IMG/VR virus record: IMGVR_UViG_3300008954_000022
Span: 1-64,000 of that record
Direction: 5' to 3' (one strand)
DNA length: 64,000 bases
DNA from: a virus
Below the pieces are notes generated by a model. It did not search any database. It was not told the origin of the DNA and saw only the letters and a program-made list of their open reading frames with translations. Positions 52,726 through 62,200 of the stretch are shown here, piece by piece (the first letter of the stretch is position 1; the number at the start of each line of letters is the position of its first letter). A program made the position numbers and the translations under genes.

Positions 52726-54615
52726 ATGTCCAAGAATTTTACACTTGATCAACTAACAGAGGGCATCCGGCAGCGGCACCTCGGTTCTCAGAACCGTCGT
52801 CTCGTTGAGAAGTGGGCCCGCACCGGCCTCCTCCGTGGCCTTGAGGGTGTTCATCGAGAGAACATGTCCAGAATGCTTGAAAACCAGGCTGGCCAGCTAC
52901 TCCGTGAGCGTTCCACCCTGTCCACAGGAGCCAGCGCCCTAACCAACGCAAATGACATTGCGGGATTCACCAACGTGGCATTCCCAATCGTCCGCCGCGT
53001 GTTCGGCGGCCTGGTAGCCAATGAGCTGGTTTCTATCCAGCCCATGAGCCTACCTTCCGGCCTGCTGTTCTACCTCGACTACCAGTATGGCTCTGATGGC
53101 GGCGCTGATGCCTCCTCAACAGAGGCAGTCTACAGTCAGGGAGACTCCATCTATAACAGCCCAACCGGCAAGGGCGTACGCTCCGGTTCACTAGGAACCG
53201 GCGGCCAGTACGACCTCGCAGGCAGTGGCTTCTCGCGCGTACACAGCAATACAGACCTGGATGCTGATATTTTCCTCGCTTCCGGTTCGTATGTGGGTGC
53301 TGCTTCAGCCGGCGGAAACTGGTCTGATGGTGGCAAGCTTCACGCGACGGGATCTGATGGCAAGCTTCTCCAGTTCGATCCACAGATCGCTGCGCTGATT
53401 GAGGATGACCCCAATCGAGCGAACACTGGACAGTTCCAGGCAGTTGTCCTCAATCTGGGTAACGCCTGCTTCTCCAATGCGGACCTCACCCTGGTGAAGG
53501 ACATTGCGCTTCACTTCGGTGCTGCATCACCCAGCTCTGCATCCGGTCTTCCCAAGACGGTTCAGGGCGGTGTCGGTATCGTCAATGTGCGACGCCTCAA
53601 CCAGATTGGAACGTGGACGAACAACGTGTTCACTGCTGATCCTCTCGTTAATCGGGCATCCACCGGTGCAGCTCTGATGGCTGTTATCTCCGGATCGATG
53701 CTTGATGATGCAGATCGTCAGAAGCTTGAGGTCTCCGTCGTTCTGGATTCCGCATTGAACGCCTCGAACGGTGAGACCCTTGTGGTTCCCGCCTTTGAGT
53801 CGGACTTCGGTGCAACACCAACTCCGGCAATCCCAGAGATCGATATCAAGATCGAGTCGATCGCTGTGACAGCGGTAACCAGAAAGCTGCGTGCCAAGTG
53901 GTCACCAGAACTCGCTCAGGACCTGAACGCCTACCACAGCCTCGACGCTGAGGTGGAGCTAACCCAGATCCTCTCCGAGCAGATCGCCCTAGAGTTGGAC
54001 CGAGAGATTCTCAACGACCTGCTCACCCAGGCGAATGGTGCAAACCTCTACTGGAGTCGTGCACCTGGTAAGTTCGTCAACAAGGAGTCTGGCGCTGAGA
54101 TCAATCAGAGCTCCAGTCTCGCTCCTGGACCCTCCTTCACGGGAACCGTCCGCGAGTGGTATGAGACTCTCATTGAGACCGTCATTGACGTGGCAAACAC
54201 CATTCATCGCAAGACGCTGCGTGGTTCTGCTAACTTCGTCGTGGTCGGTCCCGATGTGGCGACTATCCTTGAGGCATCGGTCTTCTATCGTCCGTCCTAC
54301 ACCCTAGACGGTGAGGGACAGGTCAGTGGTCCGATCTCCCTGGGAGCCGAGAAGGTCGGTACCCTGAGCAATCGTTTCACGGTCTACAAGGACCCCTACT
54401 TCCCACGCAACAAGATTCTTGTTGGTTACAAGGGTGGTAGCTACCTTGAGACGGGATACGTCTACGCTCCGTACGTGCCGCTTATCGTCACCCCGACGAT
54501 CTTCGCACCCGAGGACTTCACTCCTCGCAAGGGCGTGATGACCCGTTACGGCAAGAAGATGGTTCGTTCCGATTTCTACGGAACAGTGACACTCATGGAT
54601 ATGAACGTCATCTAG
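52726..54615 (+). CDS. gp23: Major capsid protein (gp23-like)
   Basis: The ATG follows a strong TTTTAAGGAGAAACAA. The 629-residue product has the T4 gp23 pattern: VEKWARTGLLRGLEGV, MSRMLENQAGQLLRE, FTNVAFPIVRRVFGGLVANE and LVSIQPMSLPSGLLFYLDYQ near the N-terminus. It has ALELDREILNDLLTQA in the middle and YGKKMVRSDFYGTVTLMDMN at the end. This is the HK97-fold shell subunit. The N-terminal part before about residue 60 would be removed by the gp21 protease. It is longer than T4 gp23 (521 residues). A terminator follows 32 bases after the stop. Confidence 0.95.
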   Translation: MSKNFTLDQLTEGIRQRHLGSQNRRLVEKWARTGLLRGLEGVHRENMSRMLENQAGQLLRERSTLSTGASALTNANDIAGFTNVAFPIVRRVFGGLVANELVSIQPMSLPSGLLFYLDYQYGSDGGADASSTEAVYSQGDSIYNSPTGKGVRSGSLGTGGQYDLAGSGFSRVHSNTDLDADIFLASGSYVGAASAGGNWSDGGKLHATGSDGKLLQFDPQIAALIEDDPNRANTGQFQAVVLNLGNACFSNADLTLVKDIALHFGAASPSSASGLPKTVQGGVGIVNVRRLNQIGTWTNNVFTADPLVNRASTGAALMAVISGSMLDDADRQKLEVSVVLDSALNASNGETLVVPAFESDFGATPTPAIPEIDIKIESIAVTAVTRKLRAKWSPELAQDLNAYHSLDAEVELTQILSEQIALELDREILNDLLTQANGANLYWSRAPGKFVNKESGAEINQSSSLAPGPSFTGTVREWYETLIETVIDVANTIHRKTLRGSANFVVVGPDVATILEASVFYRPSYTLDGEGQVSGPISLGAEKVGTLSNRFTVYKDPYFPRNKILVGYKGGSYLETGYVYAPYVPLIVTPTIFAPEDFTPRKGVMTRYGKKMVRSDFYGTVTLMDMNVI

Positions 54616-54647
54616 ACCAAGTCCAGTTGATCCTCGGATCATGATCA

Positions 54648-54682
54648 GGGGCGCTTCCTTTGGAAGCGTCCCTTTTCTTTTT
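54648..54682 (+). terminator. Intrinsic terminator after the major capsid gene
   Basis: GGGGCGCTTCC pairs with GGAAGCGTCCC around a TTT loop, an 11-bp stem with one G-U pair, followed by TTTTCTTTTT. It ends the capsid transcript and lies 26 bases before the next small gene. Confidence 0.9.
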
Positions 54683-54708
54683 CCCTCCGAGGGCGATAGT
54701 TATGTGGT

Positions 54709-54960
54709 ATGGATAAGTGTGACTCCAAGAAAGGCCGCGCATCACTCAAGAAGCTGAGAGAGCTCACTAGCTCCCTCAACGATAGAGATAGCCAGCTAAA
54801 GAAGAACGCGAAAACCCTCTGGGTTGTTATAGAGTCACTCAGGGAAGTCCGAAATTTACTTTCCGACGAGAGCCCCGATATTCCGTGTGTTGTTGAACGT
54901 ATTGAGTCAGTTCTAGGGTTAGTTGAAACACACGGATGTAAGAGGGTTTGTGATGAGTGA
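54709..54960 (+). CDS. Small helical protein of unknown function
   Basis: The 83-residue product begins MDKCDSKKGRASLKKLRELT and is predicted alpha-helical (ALKKNAKTLWVVIESLREV-like pattern, then VVERIESVLGLVETHG). It has several Cys residues. It is the first gene after the capsid terminator and has no strong ribosome site. Its end overlaps the ATG of the next gene. No family is recognised. Confidence 0.6.
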   Translation: MDKCDSKKGRASLKKLRELTSSLNDRDSQLKKNAKTLWVVIESLREVRNLLSDESPDIPCVVERIESVLGLVETHGCKRVCDE

Positions 54961-55282
54961 TGATACGCAGAATGGCTGGAATGAGTATTCGAGATTGGTG
55001 CTTAAGGAACTGGAGTCACTGGCAGAGAATATATCTGCTCTAAACAAGGAAATACAGGAGCTCAAGCAAGAGATTGCCCAGATGAGAGCCAAGGAAGATC
55101 GCGTCGAAGATCTCAAAGCATGGAAAGAGAAGGTCGATGAGGTTGCATCGCCGACACAGCTCAAGGAGCTGATGGACGAGGTACAATCTCTCAAGATATT
55201 CAAGACAAAGGCAATCACAGTGTTTGCAGTCATACAGTTTGGTATGGCGGCATCAATGTGGCTGCTTAAAATAGTCTCTTAA
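54953..55282 (+). CDS. Small coiled-coil protein with C-terminal membrane segment
   Basis: I choose ATG 54953 (AGAGGGTTTGTGATG), overlapping the previous stop by eight bases; an ATG at 54923 is possible. The 109-residue product has an N-terminal coiled coil (LVLKELESLAENISALNKEI, QELKQEIAQMRAKEDRVEDL). It ends in one hydrophobic helix (AITVFAVIQFGMAASMWLLK). This layout resembles the XhlA-type membrane-associated proteins found near phage lysis genes, which is only a topological resemblance. A membrane-anchored lysis or host-interaction role is possible. Confidence 0.65.
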   Translation: MSDDTQNGWNEYSRLVLKELESLAENISALNKEIQELKQEIAQMRAKEDRVEDLKAWKEKVDEVASPTQLKELMDEVQSLKIFKTKAITVFAVIQFGMAASMWLLKIVS

Positions 55283-55297
55283 GAGAGAGGAGAGAAA

Positions 55298-55540
55298 ATG
55301 CCCGCAAAGAGTTTAACACCAAAGAAGGCTGCCAAGACAAAGTCAACCCCGACTAAAAAGGCCGTCAAGACCACTTCCGCATCGGAGGTGAAGGCACTAC
55401 GCACAGAGGTTAATGATCTCAAAGCACGCCTAGATTCACTAACTCACGTGTTACACACAGAATTTAGAACCCAGATGCGACATGGCACTCGACATGTTGC
55501 TAAGCGTCTGGCCCAAGAGGGGCTGGTCGACAACGACTAG
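55298..55540 (+). CDS. Small basic coiled-coil protein
   Basis: The ATG follows AGAGAGGAGAGAAA. The 80-residue product begins with a Lys/Ala/Thr-rich basic tail (MPAKSLTPKKAAKTKSTPTK, then KAVKTTSASE) and ends in a coiled coil (VKALRTEVNDLKARLDSLTH). The tail resembles histone H1-like or DNA-binding tails in composition. No family is recognised. Confidence 0.6.
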   Translation: MPAKSLTPKKAAKTKSTPTKKAVKTTSASEVKALRTEVNDLKARLDSLTHVLHTEFRTQMRHGTRHVAKRLAQEGLVDND

Positions 55541-55584
55541 CGCGATAACCTTAACATCAGATATTTTGAGGCTAAAATCAATTG

Positions 55585-55601
55585 AAGAGGCTTTACCTCT
55601 T
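55585..55601 (+). other. Small stem-loop AAGAGG/CCTCTT
   Basis: A 6-bp stem with a CTTTA loop lies in the gap 55541-55624. No T-run follows, so it is not a clear terminator. It lies 23 bases before the next ATG and could be a leader structure. Confidence 0.3.
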
Positions 55602-55624
55602 GTGTCTGATAGGATTTTAAGAAA

Positions 55625-55822
55625 ATGTCAACATTCGAAAACGATCAGGTAGCTGCTCTTAATACGCTTATTGCTGTCGCACAAAGGGCCCAATCCCGCG
55701 GCGTGCTTTCGCTCGATGAGGCAGCTGCTACCCTTGCTGCAATTCGTGTCTTTGTTCCTGCTGAGGCGCCTGCTGATGGCGCCGCCGCGGATGAGACCCA
55801 AGATAATTCTTCCGAAGAGTAG
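55625..55822 (+). CDS. Small helical protein of unknown function
   Basis: The 65-residue product begins MSTFENDQVAALNTLIAVAQ and ends in an acidic, Ala-rich tail (AEAPADGAAADETQDNSSEE). AGGA lies 11 bases before the ATG. It is the last of the four small genes that follow the capsid terminator. No family is recognised. Confidence 0.58.
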   Translation: MSTFENDQVAALNTLIAVAQRAQSRGVLSLDEAAATLAAIRVFVPAEAPADGAAADETQDNSSEE

Positions 55823-55861
55823 CAAGCTCTAGGGTTATCCCAACCATCGCCAGGCGGAGTG

Positions 55862-55928
55862 TCACTAAATTACATGGCACTTTTTTCTTAGGCCTCTGAC
55901 GTCACCCTCTGACTCACATATTTAGTGA
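55862..55928 (+). other. Perfect 9-bp inverted repeat TCACTAAAT / ATTTAGTGA
   Basis: TCACTAAAT at 55862 and ATTTAGTGA at 55920 are perfect complements 49 bases apart, in the gene-free stretch 55823-55959. They could be operator half-sites or form a hairpin. No -10-like motif is evident here. Confidence 0.35.
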
Positions 55929-55959
55929 TGTTAGATGAAGGACTACGTCGGAGACTTAC

Positions 55960-57132
55960 ATGGCAACATTTGCAGATACACTGAATCCAACGCCCTTTGG
56001 GCTCTTTGATTCTGACGGTAATTTTCAGCTTGAGGCTGACGCTATGGTGACCTTTGTAAAGAGGAAGCTGGGTGATGATATTCTCAGCGTCGAGCTGACC
56101 AAGAAGCAGGTGTGGGCGTGCTTTGAGGAGTCGTTCTGTGAGTACGGCTCAATAATCAATCAGTATCAAGCTCGTTCCCAGCTGGCAAATCTCCTCGGCG
56201 CGCCTACAGGATCGTTCCTATCAGGCACGGAACAGAAGTTTCCCAGGGAAAATCTGGAGTTTATGCTCCGCCGCGGCGAGCCGTATGCCATGGAGGCCGG
56301 TCTCGGAGGCTCCTACAATACGATATCAGGTAGTATCTCTCTGGAGAAGAATAGGCAGGACTACGATATCTACACAGAGCTCAAGGATGAGGATGGTAAT
56401 CTAATCACAGCTAATGCTGCCAACAGTCCACAGACTAAGATGAAGATAATGGAGGTGTTCCACTTCTCTCCTCATGCAGCTTACAGGTTCTTTGACACAT
56501 CATCAGCTATCAACTATCTCAACAATGAATTCTCATTTGAGTCGTTCACTCCGGAGACTGTTTTCTACGTCCTTCCGGTCTTTGAGGATGTGCTGAGGGG
56601 AGGGATGTTAAGCATGTCGTCCAAGGTGCGTCGTTCGAACTATTCCTACAAGATCGTGGGAACCAAGATACGTCTCTTTCCAATGCCCACGTCCTCTGAT
56701 CCAAAGAAGCTGTGGATTCGTATTGCGTTCTCACCAGATCCCCTGCACCCAGGTTACACAGATGATACGATATATGGAGTCAGCAATCTCTCCAATGTTC
56801 CCTTTGGTGATCTGCTGTACGCTAGGGTCAATAGCATTGGGAGACAGTGGGTTAGACAGTACACACTCGCACTCTGCAAGGAGCTTCTCGGTTTAGTGAG
56901 GTCTAAGTTCTCCAGCATTCCTATCCCTGGCTCCGATCTAACACTCAATGGCACAGACCTGGTAACACAGGGCAGGGAGGAGCAGGAGAATCTCAAGACA
57001 AAATTATCTGAGATGCTCACAGAGCTGACGTATGACAAGATGCTGGAATCGGAGGCCTCGGCCGCCGAGAACCTGCAGAGAATTCTTAGACAGATACCCA
57101 TACCCAATGGTAAAGCCATCATAATGGGCTAA
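55960..57132 (+). CDS. Putative neck protein (gp13-position)
   Basis: The 390-residue product begins MATFADTLNPTPFGLFDSDG and has VKRKLGDDILSVELTKKQVW, the kind of helix seen in head-tail connector proteins. It ends AENLQRILRQIPIPNGKAII. The position directly after the head genes and before the gp15-like gene is that of the T4 neck genes 13 and 14. I do not recognise gp13 sequence features with certainty, so the assignment is mainly positional. Confidence 0.6.
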   Translation: MATFADTLNPTPFGLFDSDGNFQLEADAMVTFVKRKLGDDILSVELTKKQVWACFEESFCEYGSIINQYQARSQLANLLGAPTGSFLSGTEQKFPRENLEFMLRRGEPYAMEAGLGGSYNTISGSISLEKNRQDYDIYTELKDEDGNLITANAANSPQTKMKIMEVFHFSPHAAYRFFDTSSAINYLNNEFSFESFTPETVFYVLPVFEDVLRGGMLSMSSKVRRSNYSYKIVGTKIRLFPMPTSSDPKKLWIRIAFSPDPLHPGYTDDTIYGVSNLSNVPFGDLLYARVNSIGRQWVRQYTLALCKELLGLVRSKFSSIPIPGSDLTLNGTDLVTQGREEQENLKTKLSEMLTELTYDKMLESEASAAENLQRILRQIPIPNGKAIIMG

Positions 57133-57143
57133 GGAGCACTTAG

Positions 57144-57806
57144 GTGGCAAGACTTTTCATTACACCCCGAGAGATCGATTTTATCTCCGACATAACAAAG
57201 GAGATAACCAAGGATGTCATGGGACAGAAGATCTACTACTACCACGTGAGGGAGGACCTCACGGAGGTACACGAGATCTACGAGGAGGCCATTGACAAGG
57301 TCTTTGATCCCCCGATTGAGATGGAGGGAATGGTAGAGTGGCAACCTGAGGAGTTCTCAACCACACGATACGGCAGTGAGGAGTCAACAAAGATAAGTGT
57401 CTACCTCCACGCGAGGGACCTTCTCGACAAGGACCTCGAGGCGAAGGAGGGAGATTATTTTAGCTATGGGACAGTGTTCTTTGAGGTGACATCAGTGATT
57501 GCTGACAAGCAGATATTCGGTCAGGTGGAGCATCTCACAGGATTCAAGATAGCGGGTGTCCAGGCCCGTGAGGGACAGATAAATGTGAGGCCTCACGGCC
57601 CACTTTCAGAGTCACTCACTGACGAAGATGCTGTACAGACAACGTTCGCGCAGCAACGCGGGGCCCCGGAAAACAGTCTGGGTGAGACAGGAGACGTGAG
57701 GCAGCTCCAGGCAAATGGCAAGCTAGATAAACCAATTACGGGACCAAAAGAGGTTGCAAGTAAGGGTGGAATAGCAACCACAGATTCGTCATTCTACGGT
57801 GATTAG
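57144..57806 (+). CDS. Putative neck/head completion protein (gp14-position)
   Basis: The start is GTG 57144 (GGAGCACTTAGGTGGCA). The 220-residue product has a compact N-terminal domain (FITPREIDFISDITKEITKD, EIYEEAIDKVFDPPIEMEGM). It continues with EGDYFSYGTVFFEVTSV and KQIFGQVEHLTGFKIAGVQA, a pattern I associate with neck and head-closure proteins of myoviruses. The C-terminal third is disordered. It sits between the putative gp13 and gp15-like genes, which supports the call. Confidence 0.65.
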   Translation: MARLFITPREIDFISDITKEITKDVMGQKIYYYHVREDLTEVHEIYEEAIDKVFDPPIEMEGMVEWQPEEFSTTRYGSEESTKISVYLHARDLLDKDLEAKEGDYFSYGTVFFEVTSVIADKQIFGQVEHLTGFKIAGVQAREGQINVRPHGPLSESLTDEDAVQTTFAQQRGAPENSLGETGDVRQLQANGKLDKPITGPKEVASKGGIATTDSSFYGD

Positions 57807-57824
57807 TGAGAGAGGGAGGATATT

Positions 57825-59189
57825 ATGACGACTAGACACGATAAGGCCACGATGACAGGAGACTTCATCCGCAGTGGCTACGAGGGTTTTGACACTCCCG
57901 ATGACTTCACCATTCCACCCTGCACAATAGAGGATGTGGATCGCGCTGTCTTTCATCTCTTCGACAAGAAAATACCCTTTCAGTATAAACGTCGTGAGGA
58001 AGTAAAGAGTGTGCCTGTTATCTTCGCTACTGGAGAGCGTTTTGCTGTGCTCCGAAGAAAGAGGCCGCTTCGTGATAAGAATAATGCACTAATTCTCCCA
58101 CTAGTGTCCATCTTAAGGTCAGGGGTGACCCAAGATTCTAACCCAGGAATGGGACCGGGCCAGGGTGGCCCGCAGATGATTAAGAAAAGAATCTCGAAAG
58201 AGTCAGATGTCTATCAGCGCCTAATGAACACACATGGTCTAGTCAATCAGGATAGTGTTGCTGCAGTAGGACACAGGGTCGCCACAGGTCCTGTGACAGG
58301 ATCCCTACCTGGTACAGTGGCCAAGCGCGAGGGTAACACCCAGCAGTCACTGAGCAGCCGCCGTGGGCATCTTCTGACACCCTCCCTCGGGTCTGACGTC
58401 TACGAGATCTTGACGATGCCTCCTGTCAAGTACTACACTGTCACCTACGATGTGACCTTCTGGGCTCAGTATACCCAGGAGATGAACGACATGCTTATGA
58501 CGATGATGAGTGTGTATCAGGACAATAGACGCAGAACGTTCAAACTAGTAACAGATAAAGGGTACTGGTTTGTGGCATACGTCGGTGCTGATCTCTCACC
58601 CGGCAATAACTATGATGACTTCACCGACTCAGAGCGTCTTGTGCGCTACAACTTTGAAGTTCGAGTGACAGCTTACTTGATAGCACCTGACTACTCTGGG
58701 GCCCCAGCGCCCATACGAAGGTTTATATCCGCACCATCCGTATCATTTGAGACGACGCAAGTAGCAGGACCAACTGTGGGGATACCTATCAGCACACCTC
58801 CCTCTGGAGATCCGAGTGCTTATATTCTGGATGATCTGGCAACCACAGACGATCCCAACCCTGGCCAGGGAATGGGAACAGACTCCAGTCAGGCAGCTGT
58901 CTCCCTTGCGGGAGGTAGATTGGCAGGATCTGCGCCATCAGCTCAGGAGGGATCTGTAGTTGGTAGCAAAGTATCTGTTCAGCGAGGACTCACCGCTTCT
59001 GAGAAGGCTTCTGGCGCGAATCTTGGAGGCTTCAATTCCGGGCCCGCGGGAGTCAATCTCGTGAGGTCAGAGAAGGACCCATTTACGGGTAAACAGAGAA
59101 AGACAATCATTCGAATTAAGTCCCGAAATCAAAGAAAGGGAGAGACCGTTTATCGTGAAGGAATAAATATCGATCTAGGAAAGCTCTAA
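57825..59189 (+). CDS. gp15: Tail completion / sheath stabiliser protein, gp15-like
   Basis: The 454-residue product follows GAGAGAGGGAGGATATT. The core resembles T4 gp15: VPVIFATGERFAVLRRKRPL, ALILPLVSILRSG, a break, then MPPVKYYTVTYDVTFWAQYT with QEMNDMLMTMMSVYQD and LVRYNFEVRVTAYLIAPD. T4 gp15 is a hexameric terminator that caps the tube and sheath and joins them to the neck. This protein is longer than T4 gp15 because of a Gly/Pro/Ser-rich insertion and a long C-terminal tail. Confidence 0.78.
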   Translation: MTTRHDKATMTGDFIRSGYEGFDTPDDFTIPPCTIEDVDRAVFHLFDKKIPFQYKRREEVKSVPVIFATGERFAVLRRKRPLRDKNNALILPLVSILRSGVTQDSNPGMGPGQGGPQMIKKRISKESDVYQRLMNTHGLVNQDSVAAVGHRVATGPVTGSLPGTVAKREGNTQQSLSSRRGHLLTPSLGSDVYEILTMPPVKYYTVTYDVTFWAQYTQEMNDMLMTMMSVYQDNRRRTFKLVTDKGYWFVAYVGADLSPGNNYDDFTDSERLVRYNFEVRVTAYLIAPDYSGAPAPIRRFISAPSVSFETTQVAGPTVGIPISTPPSGDPSAYILDDLATTDDPNPGQGMGTDSSQAAVSLAGGRLAGSAPSAQEGSVVGSKVSVQRGLTASEKASGANLGGFNSGPAGVNLVRSEKDPFTGKQRKTIIRIKSRNQRKGETVYREGINIDLGKL

Positions 59190-59225
59190 CTACCCCATAC
59201 GAAGGGGAACTTTGGGCGCGCCCTC

Positions 59226-59234
59226 AATACTTAT
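59226..59234 (+). promoter_or_regulatory. Candidate promoter motif AATACTTAT
   Basis: The 79-base gap before the tail sheath gene contains AATACTTAT at 59226, 43 bases before the ATG, and the palindrome GGGCGCGCCC at 59214. The string resembles those at 2097 and 31276. Tail sheath should be highly expressed, which fits a promoter here. Confidence 0.35.
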
Positions 59235-59268
59235 CCTACGATGACATGAGTCTAAGGAGATACATTCA

Positions 59269-62200
59269 ATGGCCGAGCAGACATTCAGATCACCTGGGTT
59301 TTTCGAACAGGAGATAGATCTTTCCGCAAGGCGTGCCACTCCTCTCGGAACACCAGCTGGTGTAATTGGCACCGCTGAAAGGGGACCCGCTTTCGTCCCA
59401 GTAACGCTGGGATCTCTGGCAGACTTCGAGGCCAGATTTGGCTCACTGCACAGAAATCGATTCGGGCCGTACGCCGTGCGCGAGTTTCTTAAGAACAAGA
59501 CATCCTTAACCTATATTAGAGTTTTGGGTGCAGGTTCTAATGAGACAACCACAGATATAACAACTACAGACAACGAGGGAACTGTAAAGCATGCAGGTTT
59601 TCGCCTGGTGTCGACAGCTTTGGGGGTAGACGACAAGATCGATGCCGGCCACAATGGTGTCGTCCAGTTCTTGTGTGCAACACATGCCCTTCGAACTCTA
59701 GACGGTGGGGAAGCCGCAGGCTATCCGATGTTCAGCGACAATGATAGCTTCGCTGAGCGAGGCGGCGACGACAAGGTAAATCTTGTTCGTGCTGTGCTTT
59801 TCACCCCGACGGGATCTCGACTTGAGGTTTTCGACGGAGATCAGCAGTATTCGAATTACGCTGCTGATATTGATGATGTAGCATCACCTGTTGACATTGG
59901 CTCCGGCGCAGGAGGTCACTTCAAGCTAGCAATATCCTCTTCAGTGGGCACATCTTTTGCCAATGATGAGGGGTATGCGGGTGTGAGAATCTACACAGCT
60001 TCTCTCGATCCTAACAACGGACAGTACATTGGAAAGATTCTCAACACAGACCCACACAAGTTCCAGGAGGAGCATCACCTTCTCTATCTTGATTTTGCTG
60101 TAGAGGATGAGATAGCCTCAGTTGGAACAGTGGCTAGCTCTGTTGCGATCCTGTCCGGATCTGGACATGCGACCTCTGGAGGTGGTGATACCTCAACAGT
60201 CTTCCGCGACCTCTTTGGAAGGTTTGACACGAGGTACACAACACCGAGAACCCCATCAATAATCTCTCAGCCGTACGGATCGACTGAGTTCGATCTCTTT
60301 CACTTCGAGACAATTAGTGACGGCGCGTGGGGCAATAATAAGTTCAAGGTTTCGATTGCCAATCTCCGCGCATCGGTAGATCCCAATAATGATTTCGGCA
60401 TCTTCGAGGTCCAGGTTCGTAGTTTTGGAGACACAGATCACAACAAGGAGATCCTCGAGACATTCCCAGAGTGTAGCCTGGATCCCAATCACGAGAATTA
60501 TGTCGCCCGAAAGGTTGGCGACAAGAAGGTCTACTGGAACTTCGACGCCGCGGACGAGGACGAGCAACGCTTGGTGATTAGGGGCAAGTATCCTAATCGA
60601 TCATCAAGAATTCGAATCGTCATGAATTCTGCTGTTGAGGAAGAAAAGATTCCGGCTGACGCTCTGCCTTTCGGCTTCCGAGGCGTACCGGTTCTCAAGA
60701 CTTCAGATTCAATGATGGATCTTCAAGAGAACATTCTAACAGATAACAAGGGCGCAAATCTTGGTGAGTCTCGAAATAGACTGGACGGTGAGTTCTCATC
60801 TCTGGCACACGAGATTCAGGCACTAAGTGGTTCAATTGTTCCACCGCTTCCCATGCGCTTTAAGTGCACTCGAGGCGCTGTGGATTCAACCCCGACAACC
60901 TACTTGGGAGAGGTGGGAACCAATGAGCGTTCTGATAGCCGCCTCTACTGGGGCGTCAAGTTTGAACGCCTCCCAGTGACGTCCTCAGCTCCGGGTGGAT
61001 CTGTTACAAACTCGATCCTCAAGGCAAATCAGGGCGGTCTGGCGAACCCACTAGTATCTGCTTACGCCAAGTTCAACGGAATTCAGAAGCTAGACACTCT
61101 AGTTACTGGCTCTGGCGCAGACTACTTCAACAATAACAAGTTCACGCTCGCGCGCGTGGCCCTCTACAATCAGCTTAGCAGCGGTCACATCACGGACGTG
61201 TCAGGGACAGCTAAGGAGCACATGCTCGAGACAGTCTACGTCCGGAACGGTAACCCCAATCCCTCGACGTACGTTGTTGATGATAGTGTGAGAAAGAATC
61301 GCATCTCTCTCGCTACGTTGGTTCACTCGTCCTCGACGGTGTTCAATCGCTTCACTGAGTATGCGAAGTTCACGACGATGTTCTACGGTGGTTTCGACGG
61401 CCTTAACATTCTGGACAAGGACTCACACCTGATGAACGATCGGGCATCCTCCTCAGATGCCGGCGGAAAGGCACAGGCCGCGGCCAGTGTCGACATCGGC
61501 CTCCCGGCTGTGGCAACACTCAACCAGATGGGCGAGGGTAAGAAGAACAACGTGGTGAACTCCTTCCGAGTCGCCACAAGAATTTTAACGGACCCGATGG
61601 CATCCAACATCAACATCCTGGCAATTCCAGGCATGCGGGATACGTTCATCACAGACTACGCCTTGGAGAGGGTCAAGGACTACTCTATGGCATTCTATCT
61701 GATGGATGTTCTCAAGTATGACTCTTCTGAGAATCGCCTCTTTGACGATGACAAGAATAAGGTCGACGTTCGAGAGGTTGCTGAGCAGCTAGATTCCAGA
61801 GCCTTGGATAACAACTACGCTGCAACGTACTTCCCAGATGTGTATGTGAAGGATCCCGTCAACGGTACAACGATCAAGGTTCCGGCCTCTGTGGCAGCTT
61901 TTGGTGCCCTGGCCTTCAATGACAAGGTCTCATTCCCATGGTTCGCTCCTGCTGGTTTCAACCGAGGAGCACTGGAAAATGTTGCTAACGTCGATGTGAG
62001 GCTAAACTCTGCGGATAGGGACACACTCTATGATGCTAGGATCAATCCTATCGCCGTGTTCCCCGCAGGAGGCTTCGTAATCTTTGGGCAGAAAACCCTG
62101 CAGATGGCCAAGTCGGCACTGGATCGAGTTAACGTCCGACGGATGCTTCTCGAGGTGAAACGCCTGGTGGTCCAGGTTGCCAATCGTCTGCTGTTCGAGC

